A stretch of DNA of 64,000 bases from contig JACONK010000037.1 of NCBI GenBank assembly GCA_014323795.1, positions 1 to 64,000 of the forward strand, given 5' to 3'. Numbering within the stretch: position 1 is the first letter of the stretch; each line of letters begins with the position of its first letter. This DNA is from Paracoccaceae bacterium. GTDB lineage: Bacteria; Pseudomonadota; Alphaproteobacteria; Rhodobacterales; Rhodobacteraceae. Under the pieces are notes generated by a model. That model was not told the DNA's origin. It was given only the letters and a program-made list of their open reading frames with translations, and did not search any database. The translations under genes were made by a program, and so were the position numbers. This document shows positions 17,633 to 24,767 of this stretch, one piece after another.

Positions 17633-18413
17633 CGTCCTTGCCCTGGCACTGATTTTTATTCTGCTGGCTGTTCTGGGACCAGTCCTGGCACCATACGACC
17701 CGGCGGCAATCAACATTCCCAACCGCCTGGGTCCGCCGTCGGCGGATTGGCTGCTCGGAACCGACGCGCTGGGGCGGGACATTCTTTCACGGCTTCTGCA
17801 CGGGGCGCGCTGGTCCCTGGGGCTGGCCTTCCTGATTTCCGTCATCGGCCTGTGCATCGGTACGGTTGTGGGCCTTGTCGCGGCACAGGGCGGCAAACTG
17901 GCGGACTGGTCTGTGATGCGCACCACTGATACCTTTCTCGCGTTTCCGGAGCTTGTCGCCGCCGTTGTAATCGCGGGCCTGCTGGGGGCCGGGACCGGTA
18001 CTCTGATCCTCGCGCTCAGCGTTACCGGCTGGATGCGCTATGCCCGGGTTGTCCGCGGTATCGGCCTTGCGCTGAAAAGCCGGGGCTATGTCGTGCAGGC
18101 AAAGCTCGCCGGGATGTCCCCTCTGGTGATCGCACATCGGCACTATATCCCGGCCATGATGCCCTCTTTGATCGTGGTCTGGACGGGCATGTTCGCGCAC
18201 ACGATTCTCGGTATTTCCGCGCTTGGCTTTCTCGGCTTCGGTGTCCAGCCGCCAACGGCGGAATGGGGCACCATGCTGCTGGATGCGCGCATCCACATCC
18301 GATCAACGCCCCTGCAGATGATCTGGCCGGGCCTGGCGGTGGCAATCAGTGTGCTTGCCATCAACCTTTGCGGTGATGCCCTGCGGGATAGTCTGGCAGC
18401 CCGGAACAGCTGA
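17625..18413 (+). CDS. ABC transporter permease (NikC/DppC family)
   Basis: A 262-residue permease. GTG 17625 is preferred because CGGAGAG lies just upstream and the reading frame before it is the shadow of the previous gene; it overlaps the upstream stop by eight bases. The N-terminal membrane helix is followed by the DppC signature PSADWLLGTDALGRDILSR, and GHRHYIPAMMPSLI-like EAA loop and ISALGFLGFGVQPPTAEWG near the C-terminus. Last gene of the importer operon. Confidence 0.88.
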   Translation: MRSVLALALIFILLAVLGPVLAPYDPAAINIPNRLGPPSADWLLGTDALGRDILSRLLHGARWSLGLAFLISVIGLCIGTVVGLVAAQGGKLADWSVMRTTDTFLAFPELVAAVVIAGLLGAGTGTLILALSVTGWMRYARVVRGIGLALKSRGYVVQAKLAGMSPLVIAHRHYIPAMMPSLIVVWTGMFAHTILGISALGFLGFGVQPPTAEWGTMLLDARIHIRSTPLQMIWPGLAVAISVLAINLCGDALRDSLAARNS

Positions 18414-18799
18414 TTCAGGCCGGGGGTGTGGCGCGGACCAGGGGTTCAGAGGGTCAGCGCGGCCGACAGCCGGGCAGCCGTAGCCCAAGAGCGCGTCAGG
18501 GCGTGATATGCCGCATAAAACCACATTCAGCCCGCCCGAAATACCAGACAGGATCGTCTGCCAGGGGGTGGACCGGATGCCAATCGCAAGCGGATGGATG
18601 TGGCGGCAGCACCGGCATCCGGACAATTATCTGATGCGGAAATGCCCGACAGCCTGTTTCACCGCGCCATGCACAGCGATGATGCAGGCCGCAATCATCA
18701 CCCTGGATTAACCCAGTCCCGGCCCGTGGTGTGGCTCGGCGTGTTCCCGGAAGCAATATATGTCAAAGGGATGTTCGGCAGAGGCAGGGAAAGGATGTC
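18414..18799. other. Gene-free stretch after the ABC operon
   Basis: I find no supportable gene in these 386 bases. Some minus-strand frames are hydrophobic but match nothing I recognise, and may be a fully eroded gene. Confidence 0.4.
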
Positions 18800-18876
18800 T
18801 GGCGATCCCGGAAGGATTCGAACCCTCAGCCTGCTGATTAGAAGTCAGCTGCTCTATCCGGTTGAGCTACGGGACC
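18800..18876 (-). tRNA. tRNA-Arg (anticodon UCU)
   Basis: Read on the minus strand, a 77-base cloverleaf: acceptor stem GGUCCCG/CGGGAUC, D-arm GCUCAACCGGAUAGAGC, anticodon stem with loop CUUCUAA (anticodon UCU, reads AGA/AGG), T-stem GAGGG/CCUUC with loop UUCGAAU, discriminator G and encoded CCA. All stems pair. It decodes rare arginine codons in a GC-rich genome. tRNA genes are frequent integration sites, but no integrase or attachment repeat is seen beside it. Confidence 0.95.
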
Positions 18877-19210
18877 GCACACCCCGCGATAGCGCAAAAG
18901 CCCGGGCGGGGGAAGTGGCCCAGGGTAAAGCCCAGGGGATAACGGGATGAACGAAAGAGGTCGCCACGTGAGCATACACCCGGGCATGGCATGTGACACC
19001 CCAATAAGGGGGCACAACCGGATGAAAAACTTCGCCACTCCTTATCGAACAGCCTTGAAGGTATCCGGGAAAGCACCCGGCACACATCGGGAATTGCCCT
19101 GCGATTTCCGCGCAGGCCGTGTGTGGCATTGATCACCGGGACCAGCGCAGGGGTGCGGCCCTTGATCGCCGCCTTATCTGACACACCGAACCGGGTGCCA
19201 GGAATGTATT
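18877..19210. other. Gene-free stretch upstream of tRNA-Arg
   Basis: The 334 bases hold no recognisable gene. The part nearest the tRNA (above 18876) should carry its promoter on the minus strand. Confidence 0.4.
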
Positions 19211-19425
19211 TCAGGGCGTTGAACCGGCCTGCCCATTGGCATCCTGTTCCACCTTGTCGCCCTGCTCATCCACACCGCGCATCTCCGCAATGCGCATTTC
19301 CGCATACAGCACCAGCTTCGCGAAACCGTGAATGATACCCCCGAGGAGCAGGCTTATACCGGAAGCCGCAAGCATCCAGTTCTGGTTCTGTGCCCACAAA
19401 TTGTCGAAGGCAACACGCGGACTCA

Positions 19426-19461
19426 GCCAAGCCGACACCACCCAATCGGGAACCCACGGAG
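19426..19461. repeat. 36-bp direct repeat, copy 1
   Basis: Identical to 19492-19527 over exactly 36 bases; flanking bases differ. It encodes PPWVPDWVVSAW on the minus strand, in frame with the downstream part of the membrane-protein gene. Confidence 0.95.
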
Positions 19462-19491
19462 TTCGTTAGGGCGATATCCAGTGCCTCTGCT

Positions 19492-19527
19492 GCCAAGCCG
19501 ACACCACCCAATCGGGAACCCACGGAG
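19492..19527. repeat. 36-bp direct repeat, copy 2
   Basis: Second exact copy, 30 bases from the first. It is in frame with the upstream part of the membrane-protein gene. The 36/30 spacing mimics a CRISPR unit, but both copies are coding sequence. Confidence 0.95.
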
Positions 19528-19783
19528 GGGAAAAAGTAGAAGTATAATAAATGACGGTTAATACCGTGAGGATTGTATAGTCGTCACTGACGTCACCAGT
19601 GACTATGTAGTGGACAAACAGAACGTAGCAGATGATGGCCCACACAGGAAGGTCAGGAAAATCAAAAAAATCAAACAACAAGGCGAACAAGATGAGGGAG
19701 CTGAACGAGTACAACCACGCCGCGAAACCGAGAACCCATCTGGATACTCCGTGTTTGCCCTGATCGTATTCCTGTGATGCCAT

Positions 19784-20107
19784 CCCGCAGCACCCCTTCA
19801 AACCTGCCGTCCCCTTATTTATACTAAATACCTTGTCACAGATGCAAGGCCCCCCCTGAAAATCGGGAACGCCCGGCGGCGCGGGCCTTTTATTCGGACC
19901 CGGACAGGGGCGACAGGCTTTTCCATTCTTTCAGTTCGGGGACCGCTATGGTTCCGCCCAAGGCAGGCGGCGGGACCGAATGGCGACCACTCCTCGCCGC
20001 TTTATGTTTTCCGGGGTGGCTGAAATATCAGCAAAATACGGTTTTCAGGCGATGGGCGTCAACTCCGATGCCCATCGATGCGGATGCCATGCCTCCGCGC
20101 CCTGCCA
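19784..20107. other. Intergenic region upstream of the membrane gene
   Basis: No gene is supported. It holds a C7 run near 19850 and the possible terminator at 19871-19891. Confidence 0.4.
19871..19891. terminator. Possible terminator downstream of phyR
   Basis: Stem GCCCG/CGGGC (19871-19875 with 19882-19886) followed by TTTTA on the plus strand. On the minus strand, the end of the phyR transcript would meet the same stem, followed by GATTTTC after a gap. Short stem, so moderate support. Confidence 0.4.
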
Positions 20108-20905
20108 TTAAAGCGTCTCGGTTGAGGCGAAGAACATTGCCTGGCTGACAGCGGAGCGCACCTGTTCCCCCCTGTAGGGTTTGGAGATGAGGAAAGCGGG
20201 CTCCGGTTTTTCGCCGGTCAGCAGGCGCTCGGGGAAAGCGGTGATGAAGATCACCGGCATCCGGCCCAGCGAATCCAGGATGTCATGCACCGCGTCTATG
20301 CCCGATGAGTTGTCGGCCAATTGGATGTCAACCAGAACGAGGTCCGGGCGTTCCCGGGCCGCAAGTGCCACCGCGGAGGCACGGGTGCGCGCCACGCCTG
20401 TTATCTTGTGGCCCATGTCGGCCATGATCTCTTCCAGGTCCATGGCGATGACGGGTTCATCCTCGATGATCAGAACCTTGCCGCTCAACCGGTCTTCCAT
20501 CTCCGTCCGGGCTATGGTGACAAGATTTTGCGCTTCTTCCGCGCTGGTGTCCATGATCTCTCCCACAGAGGCGAAATCAAACCGTTCGATCGTGTGTAAA
20601 AGCAGGGCCTCACGGGTGTTGCCTGTCAGTTCGGCCAAACGGGCCTGGGCGGCTGCCTCTATCCCCGTCGTATCGGTATCAACCGGCGCACCGGAACTTT
20701 TCCAGATTGTGTGGAAGACCTTGAAAAGGGATGCTTTTACCGTGCCCGCCTGATCCAGAACAGCGGGTTCCTGCAAAATCGTCTCAAGTGCGGCAGCGGC
20801 ATATGCGTCGCCGGTTTGCTGGCTGCCTGTCAGCGCACGGGCATAGCGGCGCAGATATGGCAGATGGCCGGCAATATCGTCTGTTCGAAGGCCTGTCTTT
20901 TTCAT
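20108..20905 (-). CDS. phyR: General stress response anti-anti-sigma regulator PhyR
   Basis: A 265-residue protein with the PhyR layout: an N-terminal sigma-factor-like domain (residues 1-135, starting with LPYLRRYARALTGSQQTGD) and a C-terminal receiver domain (about 142-260) with acidic pocket IIEDE near 148, phospho-acceptor Asp193 in LVLVDIQLAD, and the conserved Lys in FLISKPYRG. When phosphorylated it binds NepR and frees EcfG. Divergent from nepR-ecfG-kinase. A perfect GGAAC-N17-CGTT EcfG promoter lies 66 bases upstream of its start, so it is expected to be under its own sigma factor. Confidence 0.95.
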   Translation of the reverse strand: MKKTGLRTDDIAGHLPYLRRYARALTGSQQTGDAYAAAALETILQEPAVLDQAGTVKASLFKVFHTIWKSSGAPVDTDTTGIEAAAQARLAELTGNTREALLLHTIERFDFASVGEIMDTSAEEAQNLVTIARTEMEDRLSGKVLIIEDEPVIAMDLEEIMADMGHKITGVARTRASAVALAARERPDLVLVDIQLADNSSGIDAVHDILDSLGRMPVIFITAFPERLLTGEKPEPAFLISKPYRGEQVRSAVSQAMFFASTETL

Positions 20906-20963
20906 GGCTGTCTTTTCCGCCGGGTCGTGCGATTGCGCAACCCCATTTCTTTTCCTTCATATG

Positions 20964-20989
20964 GGAACCAAACGCGATTTTTCAGCGTC
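20964..20989 (+). promoter_or_regulatory. EcfG-type promoter for nepR-ecfG
   Basis: GGAAC at 20964-20968 and CGTC at 20986-20989 are separated by 17 bases, matching the alphaproteobacterial EcfG consensus (GGAAC, then CGTT after 16-18 bases) with one mismatch. The -10 is 61 bases before the nepR start. Confidence 0.65.
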
Positions 20990-20996
20990 TGGTTCC
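20971..20996 (-). promoter_or_regulatory. EcfG-type promoter for phyR
   Basis: On the minus strand GGAAC (20996-20992) and CGTT (20974-20971) are 17 bases apart, a perfect match to the EcfG consensus. It interleaves with the divergent nepR promoter so the two cannot be occupied at once. Confidence 0.75.
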
Positions 20997-21050
20997 TGAA
21001 AGCAACATGGACCACCGACACGGCAGAATCTGACAGGAAAAGGCGACAAT

Positions 21051-21221
21051 TTGACACACGATATATCAGAAGAGCCGGGGAGCGAAGTTGATGCCAATCT
21101 GCGCCGTGTCTTTGAACGGACGCTTTCTGAAGACCTTCCTGCCCGATTCAAAGACCTGATCGACCGGTTACGCACAAACGAACAGGCCGGCACGGCCCCG
21201 GATACCGCCCCTGAAGAATGA
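21051..21221 (+). CDS. nepR: Anti-sigma factor NepR (TTG start)
   Basis: A 56-residue protein. The core LRRVFERTLSEDLPARFKDL matches NepR, the small anti-sigma factor that holds EcfG until PhyR-P takes it over. The only in-frame start preceding the core is TTG 21051, with AAGGCG upstream. Its stop overlaps the EcfG ATG as ATGA. Missed by gene callers that demand ATG or a longer length. Confidence 0.9.
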   Translation: MTHDISEEPGSEVDANLRRVFERTLSEDLPARFKDLIDRLRTNEQAGTAPDTAPEE

Positions 21222-21772
21222 CCAGAGACCCGCGCGACGAACTGGTGAACCACATCCCGGCACTTCGGGCTTTTGCACTCGGTCTTACGCGAAACGCATC
21301 GAATGCAGATGATATGGTGCAAGACACCATTGTGAAGGCCTGGACCAGGATCGATACTTTCAAGGCCGGATCGAACCTGCGGTCCTGGCTTTTCACGATC
21401 CTGCGCAACACCTACTATTCAGACTTCCGCAAGAAACGCCGGGAGATCTCGGACAGCGACGGCACCCTGGCAGGCCAACTGTCGCAAAAGCCGGACCACG
21501 ACGGGCGGCTTAATCTGGCGGATTTTGAGTGCGCTTTTAATACGCTGCCCGCCGAACAGCGCGAAGCCCTGTTCCTGGTCGGCGCACTGGGCGAATCCTA
21601 CGAATCCGCGGCAGAGACAATCGGCATCGCCGTAGGCACCGTGAAAAGCCGCACCAACCGGGCGCGGGCGCGGATTGCAGGAATCCTGGGCATCAGCAGT
21701 GCTGATACCATGGAATTGACCGATCAGGCAACCATGGGTGTCGTATCCCGGCAGGCCCGGATTCTGGGCTGA
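21218..21772 (+). CDS. ecfG: ECF sigma factor EcfG (general stress response)
   Basis: A 184-residue group ECF15 sigma factor. Region 2 includes LVNHIPALRAFALGLTRNAS and DMVQDTIVKAWTRID; region 4 includes LPAEQREALFLVGALGESYE and GIAVGTVKSRTNRARARI, a helix-turn-helix for the -35. It directs RNA polymerase to GGAAC-N17-CGTT promoters such as the two found just upstream. Translationally coupled to nepR. Confidence 0.95.
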   Translation: MTRDPRDELVNHIPALRAFALGLTRNASNADDMVQDTIVKAWTRIDTFKAGSNLRSWLFTILRNTYYSDFRKKRREISDSDGTLAGQLSQKPDHDGRLNLADFECAFNTLPAEQREALFLVGALGESYESAAETIGIAVGTVKSRTNRARARIAGILGISSADTMELTDQATMGVVSRQARILG

Positions 21773-21781
21773 CCTGACCGA

Positions 21782-23509
21782 ATGGTTCCCGAGCCGACCG
21801 GCATTGCAGCGGCACTTGCAGGCTTCCGGTCCGTCGGCCCGCGAATCGCGCTTTTGCTGACCATCGCGCTTTTGCCCATCGGTCTGATCGCTATCTACCA
21901 GACCCGATCTGCCACCAGGATGGCAGATGAACGGCTGGAAGCCACCTATGTCGCACTGACGTCGGAGGCGGCACTGCCCCAGCGGGAACTGATCCAGCGC
22001 GCCTTCGGTGCCACCGACGCGCTTCTGGAGATGCTGAAGACTGCCAACTGGAACGTGCAGACCTGCACCCGGCAGCTGGCCGGATTCCAGCGCCGCCACC
22101 CCGAATACACGAGTGCCGCATACATCACCGGGAAGGGATTTGTGCCCTGCAACTCCACCGGGCGCTTGCAGGATATTTCCGCCACGGAAATCTGGCGCAT
22201 TCTGAGTGCGGAAAAAAAGCCGCAGGTGGTGCTTCAGGATGCTTCCGACATCTCTGCCGACGCGACCCTGATTGTGGCTTCCCCGGTGTTCTCGGATGAT
22301 GGCAATTGGCAAGGCTATGCGGCGGTCTCTATCCCTGGTGAAGCACTCGCGGCCCCGCCTGTGGCGGAACTTCCGTTGAAACCGATCAGGGTTCTGGTGT
22401 TCAGCCATGACGGCCAAATTCTGTCTGAAGACGCAAACGAACCTGTAGTCCGGGACTATCTGCCGCTGAATGTGCCGCTCGAATCCCTGATCTCTCCTGA
22501 AAGGAAGGCGACGCTTTTGGTGGCTGCAAATGGCGCCACTTTTCGATACGTGGTCTTCCCCGTTCACACGGATAACATCTATGCCCTGGCAATCTGGCCT
22601 GCGGAGCGGACTGCACCAGCCTTTTTGCCGTCGGCGATTTTCCCGGTGCTGATGTGGCTCGCGTCTCTGGTCGTTGCCTATTTTGCCCTGCACCGGCTGG
22701 TTCTGCGGCATCTGCGCCAGCTCAATACCGAAATGCGCTGTTTCGGGCGCCGGCGCCGCCTGATCGACAGCCCCCTGATCAGCACGGCCCCGCTGGAGTT
22801 CCGGCAGTTGCAAAACCAATTCCTGGAAATGGCCCGCGCTGTCCTGCGTGATGAGGAAGAACTTGAACGCTCCGTCGCGCAGAAATCGGTGCTGCTCAAA
22901 GAGGTGCACCACCGGGTCAAAAACAATCTGCAGCTGATCAGTTCAATCATGAGCATGCAGATACGGGAAGCCGCGACACCAGAGACAAAGGCTGTGCTGA
23001 CCCGGTTGCAGGACCGGATCATCGGGCTGGCACTGATCCATCGCAACCTGCATGAGATTGGGGAACAGGGCAAAATCAACGCGGGCCGCATGCTGGAGGA
23101 TCTGCTTGCCAATACCGTTGCCTCTGCCGCGTGTCCGGCGACCCTGGACATGATCTCTTCGTTTGACGATATGGTGCTTTACCCCGACCAGACAGTCCCG
23201 CTAAGCCTGCTGTTTTCGGAACTGGTGGCGAACGCGCTTAAACACGCCGGTGCATCCGAAGGCAAACGGGCAACCCTGAATATCGCGTTCCGTGCAGGCC
23301 AGGGCAAATCTGCCGAATTGCTGGTACAAAACACAATTGTCGCCGATGCCGAGGGGCAGACAGGCGGCACCGGGCTTGGCAAACGCCTGATCACGGCCTT
23401 TGCCGCCCAGCTCGAGGCACAGGTCAAAGAAACCCATGATGCGGGTCATCACTCTGTCCTTGTCCGGTTTGAGCCGCAGGATTTTCAGCCGGAACATCGC
23501 GATTTCTGA
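21782..23509 (+). CDS. Membrane sensor histidine kinase, HWE/HisKA_2 type
   Basis: A 575-residue kinase. A membrane helix near residues 18-36, a periplasmic sensor of about 240 residues, a second helix near 280-300 (FPVLMWLASLVVAYFAL), then the DHp motif LKEVHHRVKNNLQLISSIMS with the phospho-acceptor His, and an ATPase part with LFSELVANALKHAG and GGTGLGKRLI. The H-x-RxKNxL motif is typical for kinases that feed PhyR. It follows ecfG by nine bases, so it is very likely the cognate signal input of this general stress locus. Confidence 0.9.
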   Translation: MVPEPTGIAAALAGFRSVGPRIALLLTIALLPIGLIAIYQTRSATRMADERLEATYVALTSEAALPQRELIQRAFGATDALLEMLKTANWNVQTCTRQLAGFQRRHPEYTSAAYITGKGFVPCNSTGRLQDISATEIWRILSAEKKPQVVLQDASDISADATLIVASPVFSDDGNWQGYAAVSIPGEALAAPPVAELPLKPIRVLVFSHDGQILSEDANEPVVRDYLPLNVPLESLISPERKATLLVAANGATFRYVVFPVHTDNIYALAIWPAERTAPAFLPSAIFPVLMWLASLVVAYFALHRLVLRHLRQLNTEMRCFGRRRRLIDSPLISTAPLEFRQLQNQFLEMARAVLRDEEELERSVAQKSVLLKEVHHRVKNNLQLISSIMSMQIREAATPETKAVLTRLQDRIIGLALIHRNLHEIGEQGKINAGRMLEDLLANTVASAACPATLDMISSFDDMVLYPDQTVPLSLLFSELVANALKHAGASEGKRATLNIAFRAGQGKSAELLVQNTIVADAEGQTGGTGLGKRLITAFAAQLEAQVKETHDAGHHSVLVRFEPQDFQPEHRDF

Positions 23510-23738
23510 TTTTGTATTTCTGCGGAAAACATCGGGCGGGCTGCGCACCCCGTATCCGGGAATATGCCTTGAATATCCATTTAAATCAATCAGTTGAAAA
23601 CAGAATGCGCTGGTTTGCCAGACGAACATGCCGAATCTGCGGACAGGCTTCAAACCATGCCAATCCGGCCCGGGCACCCTTGTAAAATATCTTCAGACAA
23701 GAAATCCTGACCACAGAAGAGATGAGCAGTGAACCGCT
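23510..23738. other. Intergenic region before the TIR module
   Basis: A 229-base gap at the border between the GC-rich stress locus and the AT-richer TIR module. No gene or clear promoter. Confidence 0.4.
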
Positions 23739-24161
23739 ATGGAAAACAAGCTTAAGCACCTGGAGTTTGCCCAACACACAATTACGAGGATGGCGACCAG
23801 CTCTTTTCTGATCAAGGGGTGGACAGTGACGCTGGCGGCAGCATTTCTGGCCCTCTCGGCAGGCACCGCTGACAAGAATTACGTGCTTCTGGCACTTATT
23901 CCATCGATATTGTTTTGGGGGCTTGACGGTTACTATCTTTGGCAGGAGCGCAGGTTTCGTATTCTCTATGACGTCATAAGGGTGCGTGACCCGGATACAA
24001 TAGATTTTGCGATGCACTACACCGAGGTCGACAGTTCAGACAAAGGCTGGCTGGCGGCAACTTTCTCCCGGACACTGTGGGGGTTTCATGGCGGGCTCAC
24101 TATATCAGTCGCCATCGTAGCATTGCGGGGGATTTTGAATGGTACACAAGTGTTTCTTTAG
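23739..24161 (+). CDS. Multi-spanning membrane protein paired with TIR protein (SLATT-like topology)
   Basis: A 140-residue protein. Two close hydrophobic helices (about residues 24-42 GWTVTLAAAFLALSAGTAD and 47-64 VLLALIPSILFWGLDGYYL) are followed by WQERRFRILYDVIR, a soluble acidic part, and a third helix near the C-terminus (GGLTISVAIVALRGIL). The paired helices followed by an ExRFRxLYD segment resemble the layout of SLATT-type effectors but I cannot confirm the family. The downstream TIR gene starts inside it at 24139 (23-base overlap), showing tight coupling. Position and partner suggest an antiphage effector or sensor; this is inference. Confidence 0.65.
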   Translation: MENKLKHLEFAQHTITRMATSSFLIKGWTVTLAAAFLALSAGTADKNYVLLALIPSILFWGLDGYYLWQERRFRILYDVIRVRDPDTIDFAMHYTEVDSSDKGWLAATFSRTLWGFHGGLTISVAIVALRGILNGTQVFL

Positions 24162-24636
24162 TTTTCACTACCGACCAGACAACTGGCGAGTGAGCCAGGT
24201 TCGGAACATTGGAAGCATCGAAGGCAACCAGGCTGTAAAGGACAACGCCTGGTAGGAGATTGCCAAAGGCGGAGATACCAAAATCAAGGATTGGATTGCG
24301 AATGAGCTGAAAGGCAGATCATGCACGGTCGTGCTTGTGGGAGCCAAAACAGCGAATCGCAAGTGGATTAGGTATGAGATCGAAAAGTCTTGGGAATTAA
24401 GAAAGGGTGTTGTCGGAATCCACATTCACGGACTAAAAGACCAACATAACAAAACATCGGCGCAAGGTTCAAACCCTTTTGGCTTCATCCCGCACAGTTC
24501 AGGCAAGATGCTTTCCTCAATAGTCAAATGTTACGACCCGGCCGGGATTGACAGCAAATCCAGATATGATTGGATTTCGGAGCATCTTGCCAATGCTGTT
24601 GAGGAAGCTGTCACCATCAGGAACAGGAACGATTGA
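24139..24636 (+). pseudogene. TIR-like (DUF1863/ThsB-type) protein gene with in-frame amber
   Basis: The frame from ATG 24139 begins MVHKCFFSFHYRPDNW and QVRNIGSIEGN, the start of the DUF1863 TIR-like family (PF08937) that includes the Thoeris sensor ThsB. After TAG at 24253-24255 (codon 39) the same frame continues with EIAKGGDTKIKDWI, CTVVLVGAKTANRKWIRYEI (Glu of this strand is the presumed NADase/cyclase residue) and VVGIHIHGLKD to TGA 24636. The stop replaces what is usually a Glu in this motif (GAG to TAG). All the rest is intact, so this is either a recent nonsense mutant, a sequencing error or a readthrough case. No ThsA is nearby. Confidence 0.75.
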
Positions 24637-24767
24637 ATTCGGCAGCCCTGTTTGCTATTTTCCGGTAGCACCGGGCCTGATACCAAATTGTGGCAGCAGA
24701 ATATCCTGCCCCTTGATGATTTCCTGGTTCACCCCAAAATGCAACCCTTGCAACAGGGCGGACCAAC

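Larger units (their letters stand above)
19211..19783 (-). pseudogene. Small membrane protein gene broken by repeat-filler-repeat insertion
   Basis: One continuous minus-strand frame from ATG 19783 (MASQEYDQGKHGVSRWVLGF) to 19211 is cut only by TAA at 19466-19468. The protein has three to four hydrophobic segments (AAWLYSFSSLILFALLF, VWAIICYVLFVHYIV, GISLLLGGIIHGFAKLV) and a polar tail rich in Glu, Asp and Gln. The stop lies in a 30-base filler between two identical 36-base copies; removing one copy and the filler (66 bases) restores a 168-residue protein in frame. The family is not recognised. Confidence 0.65.

Noticed and set aside
18414-18799. Possible LysE-like transporter remnant on the minus strand
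   Set aside because: Hydrophobic pieces exist but no motif order could be matched, so it was left as gene-free.
18800-18876. Integration site of a genomic island at tRNA-Arg
   Set aside because: No integrase and no repeat of the tRNA 3' end were found on either side within the window.
19426-19527. CRISPR array (36-bp repeat, 30-bp spacer)
   Set aside because: Only two copies, no cas genes or leader, and both copies encode the same membrane-protein segment in frame with sequence on either side.
21419-22912. Long minus-strand open frame of 497 codons
   Set aside because: Antisense to ecfG and the sensor kinase, both of which have clear motifs; GC-rich codon bias explains the open frame.
23739-24636. 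Complete Thoeris system
   Set aside because: No ThsA-like SIR2 or SLOG protein is present next to the TIR gene.
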